Below, piece after piece: positions 21,366-31,636 of a stretch of DNA of 64,000 nt (position 1 is its first letter; each line of letters starts with the position of its first letter). The DNA lies in assembly GCA_010405405.1 (NCBI GenBank), contig MU004232.1, positions 2,375,481-2,439,480 of the forward strand. The letters are read 5' to 3'. A program made the position numbers and the translations under genes. The notes under the pieces were generated by a model. That model searched no databases and had not been told where the DNA came from. It saw only the letters and a list, made by a program, of their open reading frames with translations. The DNA is from Microthyrium microscopicum (Eukaryota > Ascomycota > Dothideomycetes > Microthyriales > Microthyriaceae).

Positions 21366-22271
21366 TTATTGCGGGTGTTTCTTGTTATGAGCACGCTCAA
21401 CCGCCTCCTGAGCCGTCGCCATCTCCTTTTTATGTCTCAACTGGCGTTCCTTTTCCCTCTTCTCCTCAGCAGCAATAACCTCTGTCAAACAGATTAGTCC
21501 CCGTCCTCTTAAAAACCACACATCAAACTTACCCATCCACTGATCCTCCCCCTCATACCGCTCATGATGCACCTTCTTCTCAATCATCCTCTGATGCATC
21601 GGATCCTCCGGATCCAACACCTTCACCGTCTCCCACCGACCCTTACTCTGCGCCACATCTCTCGCCTCGAGTCCAAAACTCGCCAACAGTACCGCCAACG
21701 TCAACCCCTGCGCATACACTCTGCTCTGCACCAACTTTTGCCCCGTAGATAAGTATGGGTTTCTCCGCACGAGCGCGAGCGCGACGCCCATGGAGGCGAG
21801 CCAGCCGGCGCACACGATGGAGTAGCGGTTATCGCCGGCCCAGTCTTTGGCGCGTGTGGCGAAGGGTTTGGTGGCTTCGAGACGGTCGGCTTCGGAGACG
21901 TGTTGGCTGTAGGCGAGGCGTTGGGCGTTGCGGTGGAGTTCGTAGTTGCGGGAGGCGCGGTCGGCGCCGATTATTACTGCGAGGGGTTGTTAGAGTGTGA
22001 AAGGGGAAGGGGAGAGGGGGAATAGGTACGTGTGAATGTTGCGGAGGATGTTGCGAGGAAGGCTTTTAGTTGGGGGGTTAGACTGCGGAAGGCAGGGAAA
22101 CGTCGGTTCGCGAGGAGGATTCCTGCTGAGCCTATTCCAAGACCAAGGGCGCCGCCGATGGCACCGCCTTTGAGAGTTGCACTGGAGAGGGTTAGTTGGT
22201 GGTGTGTATGAGATGGGTGGTGGTGTTTACTTGTAGTGGGCGGCCTCTTCTTCTTTGGTGAGGATTTTCAT
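21366..22271 (-). CDS. RCF2: respiratory supercomplex factor 2, HIG1-domain protein
   Basis: Four exons (22271-22231, 22181-22030, 21976-21533, 21481-21366; introns 49-53 nt) give 250 aa. The N terminus MKILTKEEEAAHYN leads to a first glycine-rich membrane segment (GAIGGALGLGIGSAGILLA). The HIG1 domain lies near residues 115-165 (AGWLASMGVALALVRRNP, then the family motif QKLVQSRVYAQ and LTLAVLLASFGL). A charged tail (EEKREKERQLRHKKE) ends the protein. RCF2 sits in the inner mitochondrial membrane and helps cytochrome c oxidase associate with the bc1 complex. The coding strand changes abruptly from C-rich to G-rich near 21750. Confidence 0.9.
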
Positions 22272-23334
22272 GGTTTGATAAGGAAGATATAGATGTGAGA
22301 GATGTAAGAGTATGTGATTGATGCTGAATTGAAGATTCTCAAGTGGCGAGCTTCACGGTGGGACTATATAAGGAGAGAGCTCAGTAAAGCTTGCTAAGCT
22401 TGATGCCGTGGTGTGATATATTGCGGCGGGCGAGAAAGATTTGCAAGGAGTGGTGGCAGTGGCATGACTGAAGCAAGCCCGCTCCAAAACGATACATGAC
22501 GTCGGAGACTTCAACGGCCTACACTCGGGATGCCGGCGATTGGACAATGGCTTTGCTGACTTACTGAGGCTCTTTGTGCCTCGTCCGAGTTTGTTTCTGT
22601 CTTCATTGATTTTGCTTGCGGCATTTGGTCGCCGCTGCGGCATGTCGCACGAGAGAACCAAAATTTCGCGTCTTTTTCAAGGGGCAGATAATAACGAGGT
22701 GCTCTAGCTCTGTACTCACATGATGTAGATATATTTTGGTTTGATACAATTATTTACTGAATATTTTTGATGGGAGGAGATGTGGAAGGATTTCATATTC
22801 TTTCGTCATTCGTGTCAGGACTCAGGAAGAGCAGCTACTAAGTTAATACTTCATTGGTACCATATCTCGCTCGCGCTCAATTGACCAGTATCAAGGCAAT
22901 CGCTACTCCATTCATTTTACTTCTTTGTTAGTGAAAAAAATTACAGCGAGAAAGAGAATCATCAACTTCCAACCAGGAGATCGATATCTGTAAACAGACG
23001 CGTTTATGGCGGCTATTGATCTAGATTGCCGCGCTAAGCCACGTGTGAGACTTTCCAACTCTTTCAAGTCCACGTTCTCAACGAGATCATCCCCCCTCTA
23101 ACCTCATCTCAATCATTGCTTCTCATCTAGAGACCATACATGTTAAGCTTCACAGGAAACAACCGGGCACACATTGTGTAGATATCATAATCTATTCATT
23201 TCTAATCAAAAGAATCCTGCTGATCATCCCTAACATAAGGAAGGATAAACCAGTCTTTATACCCAATCCAAATCCCAAAACTCCTGTACGATGCGTGAAA
23301 AGACTGGAAAGAGCGAGGACAATGACCTCCAGAT
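22272..23334. other. intergenic, RCF2 upstream and P450 downstream
   Basis: About 1.06 kb. The right side of the RCF2 start is a normal AT-rich promoter. An E-box CACGTG lies at 23040-23045. Short open frames overlap and look random. No gene is supported. Confidence 0.4.
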
Positions 23335-25062
23335 TTAGGCCTCCACAGTTCCAGGACGCCGACGAATACGAAGAGTCGAAAATACTGGGGGCCCAATAGT
23401 ATTGTTGAGCCATGGGTTTTCCGGCCGAGCAGCCACCGGCTCAATATCATATTTTGTGACAATTGCAGCGAGCAGCAACTTGAGTTGATTTGCGGCAAAG
23501 AAGCGACCTGGGCACGCGTGACGACCATGAGAAAATCCCATGAATTCATCAGCAGATGTCACCATTGGCTGGGCCTTGGCGCCTGGTCCACTACCTTGTT
23601 GCTTGGGCAAGAAGCGGTATGGCTTGAAGGTGAAGGCATCGGTATATGCGTCCTCGTCGTGGTGAATCGCGTAGGAAGTGACGCCGACTTTGGCGCCGAC
23701 GTCGAGATGGTGGCCGTCTGGAAGGGTGATGCCTTCGGGGGCGACGACGAGCTTCATGACACCGCGGCTGAGAAAACCCCATAGTCGCATACTTTCTTTG
23801 AGAGCGCTGTCGAGGCGCAGCATTTGCAATAGGCCGGCGCGGGTCCAGGCTTTGGAGCCGTATTGGGAGGTTACTTGGCGGACTTCATCGCGGAGACCAG
23901 CTTGATACTCGATGCTTTGGGAGGAGGCGGCGAGATCAAAGACGATGTTGCTGATTGTGATGACGGATGACTGAATTGCGGCGAAGCTCAAGACAGTTAG
24001 ACGTTTGGTGATCATCTCTGGGGTGTATTCGAGAGGATCATTGTGACTATAGGCGTCATGCATGGCCCACTGGACGTAGTCGTTGTTTTCTGAATAGTCC
24101 GGGCGGCGGTAGTCCATGCCAGGCTTGAATTGGTGGGCGCGTTCCTTGATGAGTGGAACAACGAACTTGGTGATCTGTCGGTAGTGGTACATATCATAGG
24201 CCATGATGATGGGGGAGAAAATTGGTCGAAGATACTCCGGAAGCAAGTTAAGCATACCGGCAGTAAGGACGACTGCACGAGAATACGTGCTGGAGCTGCG
24301 AAGATACTCTTCATTACGGCAGAGTTCTTTGCCAACAAGAACACGATTGGAGATGCGGGAAATTACGTCGAGCAATGTGTCGTAGACACGGACTTCTCTC
24401 CATTCAGTGGTATCAGTGCCCCAGTTTCTGGCTAGCGCAAACTCGATTTCTTCAACGATGTTGTCGGAATAAGTGTCCAATTCCTTGGTCATTTCTCGAC
24501 GGATAACTCGGCCATGGACCATATCACGAATAATATTCGAGTGGAGCATAGTTCGGTCAGCGTGGAGGAATTCTCTGTTGACTTCGTTCTGGTTGAGAAC
24601 GTTGTCTGGTTGATCCAAGAGCCACTTCATTTGGGACATTGGCAGAATAACTTCCGGACCGGTAACGACGTTAGGAAGCAAGAACACCTTTTCATCCTTG
24701 GAGAACTTGTAGTAACCGTTTTGGATTATAGGTTTTAGCCCGAAGAAGGTCCTTACGTGTAGTTTGGCGACACTCCATGGAGAAGTGGAACCATCAGCCC
24801 AAGGAAGGTCTTTTGGCAGCCCGCGCCTGGAGAAGAAACGCTGGTAGATCCAAGCGGCCCAAAAGACAGTACCAATGACAATGGTATAGCCAACGAGGCG
24901 TAAGAGCTCAGCGAACATTGTAGATTTGGGGTGCACCAGTGCACTAAGATTCGTCATGAGAAAGTTACTCAAACCAGATATCCGATGGGTCTTCGGAAGT
25001 ATGCTTATGGTAAGAGCTGTGGCGTTTTGCATAGTGAAAGAGTGGTTGATGAGGCCCGACAT
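23335..25062 (-). CDS. cytochrome P450 monooxygenase (CYP503/CYP68-like), 575 aa
   Basis: One uninterrupted frame encodes a microsomal P450. A membrane anchor lies at about residues 50-75 (LLRLVGYTIVIGTVFWAAWI); ATG at 25062 is used, but the in-frame ATG at 24918 just before the anchor may be the true start. The I helix reads FAAIQSSVIT, so the usual acid-Thr pair is replaced. The ExxR motif is ESMR, and the haem loop is FSHGRHACPGRFFA with Cys near 517. Replacement of the I-helix acid resembles fungal ent-kaurene oxidase and CYP68 enzymes, which oxidise terpenoids and other lipophilic metabolites. No terpene cyclase, PKS or NRPS lies nearby, so the substrate is unknown. Confidence 0.88.
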   Translation of the reverse strand: MSGLINHSFTMQNATALTISILPKTHRISGLSNFLMTNLSALVHPKSTMFAELLRLVGYTIVIGTVFWAAWIYQRFFSRRGLPKDLPWADGSTSPWSVAKLHVRTFFGLKPIIQNGYYKFSKDEKVFLLPNVVTGPEVILPMSQMKWLLDQPDNVLNQNEVNREFLHADRTMLHSNIIRDMVHGRVIRREMTKELDTYSDNIVEEIEFALARNWGTDTTEWREVRVYDTLLDVISRISNRVLVGKELCRNEEYLRSSSTYSRAVVLTAGMLNLLPEYLRPIFSPIIMAYDMYHYRQITKFVVPLIKERAHQFKPGMDYRRPDYSENNDYVQWAMHDAYSHNDPLEYTPEMITKRLTVLSFAAIQSSVITISNIVFDLAASSQSIEYQAGLRDEVRQVTSQYGSKAWTRAGLLQMLRLDSALKESMRLWGFLSRGVMKLVVAPEGITLPDGHHLDVGAKVGVTSYAIHHDEDAYTDAFTFKPYRFLPKQQGSGPGAKAQPMVTSADEFMGFSHGRHACPGRFFAANQLKLLLAAIVTKYDIEPVAARPENPWLNNTIGPPVFSTLRIRRRPGTVEA

Positions 25063-26691
25063 GGTGAGTTATATCTAGGAAAGCCAGAATTGAAAGGTGG
25101 GTGGAATAAAGAGGTGATCAATGGCATTGATCTGGAAGTTACTCTTTGTTGCTCGTGCAACGATAAGCGGTGCTAAGTCTCGAGGTGGAACAAAGTCTTG
25201 TTGTCTACATCAAAGAGCCCGTTCTCTGACAAAGGTCTTATTAGCGAAACGACATACTTTACACCACCCGCATGGCATTTGCATTGGACAAGTACATAGA
25301 TTGGGCCAATGGTGACATCAGGAGCAGTCTTCGATCACGGTATCTGATTGTGTGCTCGGACTCCCAACGACTCTAGATTCCCAGCAACAATACAGCAGAT
25401 TACCACCGAGTTAGGCATGTCCGGCCCACTTGGACCCGGGCAAACAGTTGCCTCTGAGCAAAGCATGGCACTTAGGAGGACCTGATTGAGCGCTATCTCA
25501 CCCATTCTGGCCGGGGAGACTGGCTAGAATGCTAGAAACTACATATGCAAGTCAAGCCTGTGTATACGAATCGAGACGTCTGGGTGAGCATGGCCGGTAA
25601 GGCTTGCCGTTTTGTCATCGCGTATACTGTCCATGCTTGTATCTTTCTGCTAGGTCGACTAATGATTTTTACATTATCTAGTATGGCGGCTAATCTTTGC
25701 TTCCTAGTTGCTATTTTGCGGGTCGGCAAGCAAAATGGCATGCTAGCTGCGTTGGGGCCGCAAGGTTTCTGACACTGCTGCAGATGTTGCAGAAGTAGTG
25801 CCGGTGTATTCTCCAGAGTGGTATACAACCTAGATATCTCTATGCCCAATACTTACTAGACTAGTTCCCAACAGTTTGGAGAAGGAGTGGGGTATCTATC
25901 TTTGATCGTATAAGTGCCAATATCTTTGTTCTGGAACAATGGAGTCGAACAATGAGATACTTCAAAAAGGCGATAGACTATTCAAGCTGTATTTGATATT
26001 CTATCATACGAGGCAACACCGAAGGCAAAAGCAATTGTGCTGATGCACAAAACTCTTGGCTGAAATACGAGGTTGCTGAAAACAACAACTATTCTCGAAC
26101 GACGGGGACTCCCGTAAGGATGGGAAGTTAGAGCTGTAAAGTCCCTCGAGCTTGGAGTGAAAATTGGCAAGTGCCCATGCCATTGGGGACTGGTGTCATT
26201 CCACGCTACCGGGCGTGCATATTGCCCTGTCCCCTTTAGCTGCAGATACGAGAAATGCTTGTGTATCCTCCATTCAGAGACGGGCTACAACAAGTAGCAC
26301 GTGGAATTCAAGAACGACTTGAAGAGTCGTTTCCGATTGGATCTAAAGAAGCGGACCAACGGCTAACAAAGCTGATCAAAAATTGCCAGAACAAGGATAT
26401 GCAAAAGACGTGGGGTTTATTATCACGTTTTTGAGAGCCATTGTCGGAAAACAAGTCGTTATTTCTTTATCAAATCTACAACGTAGCTTTCGTGAACCTG
26501 ACTATACTGATGTACCCGGAGAGGCAAGTTTCGGAACTTTCGGAGCACGATTTGCTGGTATGGCGGAGGATGTGCTTCAGGGATACATGGTATCCTGCTC
26601 GAGCATAAGGAAAGGTCACAGCTAAAAGTTCCAATGTATCAATCCAACATTGTTCTAAATAGCTTTCTCAATGAGCCCGAGTACTTTGAAA
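25063..26691. other. gene-poor interval with a possible ORF remnant
   Basis: About 1.6 kb between a leftward P450 and the 3' end of a leftward hydrophobin. Apart from the possible remnant at 26255-26625, I see only short overlapping frames and no repeats. Confidence 0.4.
26255..26625 (+). pseudogene. possible decayed or unresolved small gene
   Basis: From ATG 26255 a protein-like stretch reads MLVYPPFRDGLQQVARGIQE and continues to LLSRF before a stop. In the next frame a second protein-like stretch follows (FLRAIVGKQVVISLSNLQRS, ending near 26625). The two could be exons (a CTAAC with AAAG acceptor lies around 26361-26370) or parts of a broken gene. I recognise no family. Confidence 0.25.
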
Positions 26692-27184
26692 TCAGTCACC
26701 ACTCCCAACTCCCATAATATTGAGCAGTGACGAGTTTGAGATTGGTGGTTTCTGACACTGAAGGGCCAAGAAAGCTGGCAGCTATCATAAGGTTAGTCAG
26801 GGCCGAATCAAGTTTCATTACAGATAACTGACCGTTGCAGTGCGAATCTGACAGCACATATTGATACCTGGACAGTCCTTTGACGCATCTCCTAAAACTT
26901 GAGCTATCGGTTAGCTGTTGACTACGAGTCGTAGGACCCGAGAACTCACCTCCAATACAGTTTACGGTTTGATCAGTTGGATGGAACTCTGTAAAGCCTT
27001 GCAGTTTCATCATCAGCTCCAAGTTGCCCACGTACACTCCTCGACAACAAACTCCCCGTCCCTCATTGTGGTCAATACAGATTCTTGGATCCCAGAACGG
27101 AAGTGGATTTGGGGGCGGTGTATTGGCGACCGCGGTTAAAGCGGTAGATAGGAATAGACAGCAGAAGTATAGCCAGTGCTGCAT
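26692..27184 (-). CDS. hydrophobin, class I-like, 129 aa
   Basis: The unspliced frame hides the family. Removing two clean introns (26949-26898 and 26832-26782, 52 and 51 nt, GTGAGT and GTCAGT donors, CTAACC branch sites) gives exons 27184-26950, 26897-26833 and 26781-26692. The mature protein then has eight cysteines in the hydrophobin order C-CC-C-C-CC-C, with spacings of 9, 28, 11, 5 and 14 residues. Key pieces are ICIDHN, GVCCRG, VNCIGG, KDCPGINMCCQ and LQCQK. A signal peptide (MQHWLYFCCLFLSTALTAVA) leads. Hydrophobins coat spores and aerial hyphae and make surfaces water-repellent. Spacing fits class I better than class II. No second hydrophobin lies in the window. Confidence 0.8.
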
Positions 27185-28795
27185 ATTGCCTTTGTTCTTT
27201 GAAGCAAATCGGCTTTTTTTCCGAAGTTCAGCAAGTACGGAGGGTTTGGAAGGATATTGGTCACTGACTAGTTCTAGCGTAGAGACATGCAGCAGTGTTG
27301 CAGGAGCAAGTCGAAATTCAAGGAAGCGAGATTTTAAAGTCTTAAAGCTAGTCTGGTGGGTTTACAATTCCTGGGTCGGAATATCTTAGTCTTTTTAGAC
27401 AACCAGATGTTGAGATGGAGTTACACACGATGCGGCTCAAACTTTCCCAAATCCATGGTTCATGTAGGAACATTATTGTATAACCGCACTTTCTACGCCT
27501 TGCATTTTGACAGCTAGAATGGTGTGTAACAGAAGCTTATGTCCAATTGAAAAGGATGAAAGGATGCCATGTACAACGCTGTTCCTGGTGTTTTATCCCG
27601 ATACTGCGGACTTTGGCTGAAGAGGCAAACTGTAGTTGGCTCCCTGCGCCTTTATCTCGAAGGATTTACCATGTTGCAGAATCCAATAATATATCTCAGA
27701 AACTTTGAGGCCTGAAAGGAGGCCACCAGAAGAAGTTCTACTTGCCTTCTTGTTATAAATTCGTATTATCAACCGTCAGCATACCCAAGACTACTAGCGC
27801 TTTCAACCCATGGCCCTTGATCTGCCCATAAAATTCCAGTGGCAAGAAGACCCGACTTCGCAATATTACTACTGCATGCCCTCCCGTCAAACAAACAGGC
27901 CATACATGCGACCCCAAGCGGCCCTTCTCTCAGTCAGCCTGGCGGTCACGCTCAACGTTCGTACATTATTCTGACCGATTCCGCGGCCACCAGTCAAACA
28001 GGCAGGAGAAGAACGAACGGTGCAAAGCAGGAACTGAGAGATATGCACATTAATATGCACCTCTATTAACCACGTCAGCAATTGGTCAGAGCTCGCGTAC
28101 ATACAACTAGCAGCCCGTCCATACGGTGACGGACAAAACCCACACATTATTGACCGCGCTTACCGCTCAGCGGATGTTAAAGGAAGCAAGAGTTCGCGAA
28201 AGCTGGAATCCTTTTGAGCTTTAGTTGCAGATTACTAGGCATGGGAAGTTGATGCGTTGGCAACATTATCCATGCATGTGCATTGGAACCGTGGGCATGT
28301 TGACTCCCATGATACCAGGGACTTTTTTGCGTATGACAGTGCCTGTAATTCACGCTCAGATGATCACTATTGGAAAACAGCATTGTTGAGTAATGGAAGT
28401 ATCGAAGATGCCGGGTGGAAATAAATAGCAAGTTTGTGTGCGATCGAACATGGTGTTGAGGAGGACCCGACTATATCAAAACCATCTGCCCCACTCAACT
28501 CCGATGCCGTTCAGCTTTCTTTTGTCCCAATTCTGAATGAAAGCCGGGCCAGTCTAGGGTACTGTCATTGGTACATGTAATGCATCGCTTGGTACGTATG
28601 TTTGATACGAAAAATGGATGCTTCTATCATTGGTTCTATGTACAGTTTCTATGCGCGTTTGGCTCCTTACCAGCTGAGGATAACCACCGCCTTCAAGCTG
28701 GACGAATTCGCTCCTTTTCTAAACAGAAGTATTGATACTGATATATATGACAAATCCAAATCCCACTTGGCTACTTGGATATGCAGCAAAACTGG
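27185..28795. other. gene-poor interval
   Basis: About 1.6 kb upstream of the hydrophobin and downstream of the RBR ligase. Short open frames (for example 27839-28069, GTG start) lack motifs. The long upstream region would suit a developmentally regulated hydrophobin promoter, which is inference. Confidence 0.4.
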
Positions 28796-30172
28796 CTATT
28801 GTTCGTCTTCAAGCCTCAGTTGTTCCATGAGAATGGCATTGACCTGCGCATCAAAGTTCGGCGCTCGATCTGGCACACGTCTTCGGACCAAAGTTTTGCG
28901 TTCAATCAAGTCTTCTTCTACCCAAAGCTGTTGGTAACACTGAGTCCCAAGAGTGTTGAAATGAGGGTAGGGATTTCCAGGTTCCAACCAAGTACCACAA
29001 ATATAGCAAAAATGCGTCCGACAGTTAAAGCAGACCATATGGTTGCAACCAGAGGATTTCGTTATGGCTGAACCACAACTGGGGCACTCGCAACTGTGCT
29101 GCTGAATAAACTCCATGCTGGCGAGATCCGCTGCTGCCTCCTCTGAAGTGCCACAAAAGGCAAAATCACCATGCCATGTCTTCTTGCATCGACGGCAAAA
29201 GGTTAATTCGCATTTATCACAGATCGCAATCTTGGAGTTGAGTGCCTCGTCAGAACTGGTGCTCTCCGTGGTCGTGGTCTCGTCCAGCTCTCGCATTTCG
29301 GCAATGTCCTTCATGGGCGGGTATTTCTTTGATCTAGAAGATCCATCACACCAGGTTCGCGGACAGCGGACTATTGAGCGATCAGAGTCAATCGCCTTTT
29401 TCCGTTTCATATAGGCATATCGTTGGACTGTCTCTGGTTCCATACCCATGTCCAAAAGCTCTGCAGGAGGAATGCTAGGCTGCACCTTTCCTCCAGACGC
29501 AGAGAGAATGTGGCAGTCAGGCGACGGACAGGTAACTGATTGTACAGATCCTTCTTGTATCATTGCGGTATAGAAGTCGTGTAGACATCCTTTGCAAAAC
29601 ACATGTCCACAGCGAGCTAACTTGTAGCATTCCGCGCCTGATTTGCGCTCTAGGCAGACGGTGCATGCTATTGTCGAGGCATCAAAAGCTGCTTTTATTA
29701 CTGAAGCTTGGAACTCGAGAAGCGATAGCCGAAGTTCAGAGCCAATTTTTATGCCGGATGTGTAGCCAAAGTGATCTTGCGGCTGCTCAAATATCCTCTC
29801 AATATAGCAGTACAAGATATCGCTTGTACCCGTTTTCCATAGTGAAAATGCCAAATCCTCGAGCTCTTGCAGCTTCTCCCGCGGAAGCCAAGATGGAGTG
29901 GTACTGATGGAAACCTGGGGAGGCGCTGTCTCAGGGTAGCCAGATGGCAATGCGATAGCAACTTGCAATGGTGGAAGATATTTGACCTTTTCTGAAACAT
30001 AGTTCACGTTGCCTTCTCCATGCACGGTTTCCGGCTCTTTGAAAAGGAGCTCTAGCGGATCGTTGAGTTCAACATCCACGACCAGATTCAAAAGATATGG
30101 ATCCTCCTGGCCTTGCGTCAACTCAGGCCATATCGCTTGACAGACTTCAATTTCTGCATCACGCTCATCCAT
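28796..30172 (-). CDS. RWD-RBR E3 ubiquitin ligase (RNF14/Itt1-like), 458 aa
   Basis: ATG 30172 starts an RWD domain (residues 1 to about 130, MDERDAEIEVCQAIWPEL, with LPSGYPETAPP as the conserved YPxxxPP element). RING1 lies at about 165-215 (CTVCLERK, CGHVFCKGCL, CPSPDC). The IBR follows (CPRTWC, CDKCELTFCRRCKKTWHG). RING2 is at about 365-410 (CPSCGSAI, then SSGCNHMVC holding the catalytic Cys, and HFCYICG). Order and spacing match the RNF14/Itt1 family, which receives ubiquitin on the RING2 cysteine before passing it on, and is linked to stalled-ribosome quality control and translation termination. The frame extends to an ATG at 30241, and an acceptor-like TTTCAG just before 30172 leaves room for a first exon. 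Confidence 0.9.
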   Translation of the reverse strand: MDERDAEIEVCQAIWPELTQGQEDPYLLNLVVDVELNDPLELLFKEPETVHGEGNVNYVSEKVKYLPPLQVAIALPSGYPETAPPQVSISTTPSWLPREKLQELEDLAFSLWKTGTSDILYCYIERIFEQPQDHFGYTSGIKIGSELRLSLLEFQASVIKAAFDASTIACTVCLERKSGAECYKLARCGHVFCKGCLHDFYTAMIQEGSVQSVTCPSPDCHILSASGGKVQPSIPPAELLDMGMEPETVQRYAYMKRKKAIDSDRSIVRCPRTWCDGSSRSKKYPPMKDIAEMRELDETTTTESTSSDEALNSKIAICDKCELTFCRRCKKTWHGDFAFCGTSEEAAADLASMEFIQQHSCECPSCGSAITKSSGCNHMVCFNCRTHFCYICGTWLEPGNPYPHFNTLGTQCYQQLWVEEDLIERKTLVRRRVPDRAPNFDAQVNAILMEQLRLEDEQ

Positions 30173-30740
30173 AACTGAAAGGTTCGGTAGTGGAGGTAAA
30201 ACTAGCCAACAAGCCCGGAGTAAGAGTTCGCGAGGAGGCAATGTAGGGTATAGATCGCAGCAATTGCAATGTCCTTGAACAGGTGCAACCTGTATAGTGA
30301 AAGTCGACAGCCGTCTGAGTGACTGCAGCTCCAGTTGTTGAGGTAGAACAAAGGAATCACGAGTCGCGACCCTTCAGGGATGAGATAGAATAATCTTTCT
30401 CATATTTCCAACTGCTGATGGCCTAGACAAAGACCAAATGTCACCTCGAAGACTCCAGAATTCGTCGGTGAGGTGGCGGTGGCGGCGAAGTATTGGGACA
30501 CAATGAATTCAGACACCGATTCAAAAAGTAGATTGATAATGTGCACTAGTCCGAATAAGGCAGGGCGTCATGTCCGAGCGTCTGACGTCCTGTCTTGTTA
30601 CACCAAGCTTTCTATCACCAACTTTTGACATCCTCGACATCTAGATCAACTCCTGACACCACCCGAATTCTGCCATGATACTCCCTTAGAAGAACTGTTC
30701 ATCTCCCACCAAGTTCTCTCCTCCACCACAAACCACCAAA
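30173..30740. promoter_or_regulatory. divergent promoter region, RBR ligase / CAX4
   Basis: About 570 nt between divergent starts. The right part is pyrimidine-rich (30640-30740), typical of the 5' UTR of an expressed fungal gene. No specific site is claimed. Confidence 0.4.
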
Positions 30741-31464
30741 ATGGAGGATACCACCCCCCTAGCCTCCCTCTCCCTAACCCACGTCTCCTACGTACCTTCT
30801 CCCATCCCCATCCCCTCCACAACATCACTAACCTTCCCAGGACCCAACATCCCTCCTCTCCCACCTATGCGCCTACCTAGCCCTCGTCCCCCAAGCCCTA
30901 ATAATCTCCTACCTAACCCTCCTCTACGCAACCCGCGAACTAGAAATCCTCCTCATGTTCGCCGGCCAACTAGCCTGCGAAGCCGCCAACTTCATCCTCA
31001 AGCGGTATATCCGCGAAGAACGGCCCACACGTTTACGCGGCCGCGGATACGGGATGCCGAGCAGTCATGCGCAATACGTCGCGTACTTTGGCGTCTATCT
31101 GGCGCTCTTTTTGCTCATACGGCACGAACCGACGGTGACGCCGTGGAGTAAGGTGCATCGGGTGGGTGTGGCGGGGTTGGGGTTGGTGGGCGCGGGATGT
31201 GTGGCGGTGAGTAGGATTTATTTGGGATATCATACGCCGAGGCAGGTGTTGGTTGGTGTGGTGGCGGGGGTGGTTTGTGCGGTGGGGTGGTTTGTTGTTA
31301 CGGGGTGGGTGAGGGAGTTGGGGGTGGTGGAGTGGGTGGTGGAAACGAAGGTGGCGAAGGCGTTGAGGGTGAGAGATTTGTTGATGGAGGAGGATTTACA
31401 AGATGCTGGATGGGCGAGGTGGCAGGAACAGCGGCGGCGAAAGAGAAGTGTCAAGGCTGAATAA
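30741..31464 (+). CDS. CAX4: dolichyldiphosphatase, PAP2 superfamily, 224 aa
   Basis: Exon 1 is 30741-30791 and exon 2 30841-31464, around a 49-nt intron (GTACCT donor, CACTAACC branch, CCCAG acceptor). The join reads LTHVSYDPTSLLSHLCAYLA. PAP2 phosphatase signatures are complete: KRYIREERP (motif 1), GMPSSHAQ (motif 2) and SRIYLGYHTPRQ (motif 3), with hydrophobic helices between them. The enzyme works on the lumenal face of the ER, where it removes a phosphate from dolichyl diphosphate after oligosaccharide transfer so that the carrier is recycled. Length fits yeast Cax4/Cwh8 (239 aa). The coding strand switches from C-rich to G-rich near 31040. Confidence 0.9.
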
Positions 31465-31636
31465 GGGAGTCACGGTAGAGACAAAGGGAGATCTTGAAAG
31501 AAGATATGCAAATATTGAATTTTCTCAATGGGGGAATATGGTTTTGTCTATATATGGGAAAAAGACCAATTGGCAGGAAAATGCTGGCTCCATGGGTGTC
31601 CATTAACCAAAAACGCCATGCGAATTTAGAGAAATC

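Noticed and set aside
26696-27184. Unspliced 162-residue reading of the hydrophobin locus
   Set aside because: Both introns have strong donors, branch sites and acceptors, and only the spliced form gives the eight-cysteine hydrophobin pattern.
27839-28069. 76-codon frame
   Set aside because: It begins with GTG and shows no protein-like features.
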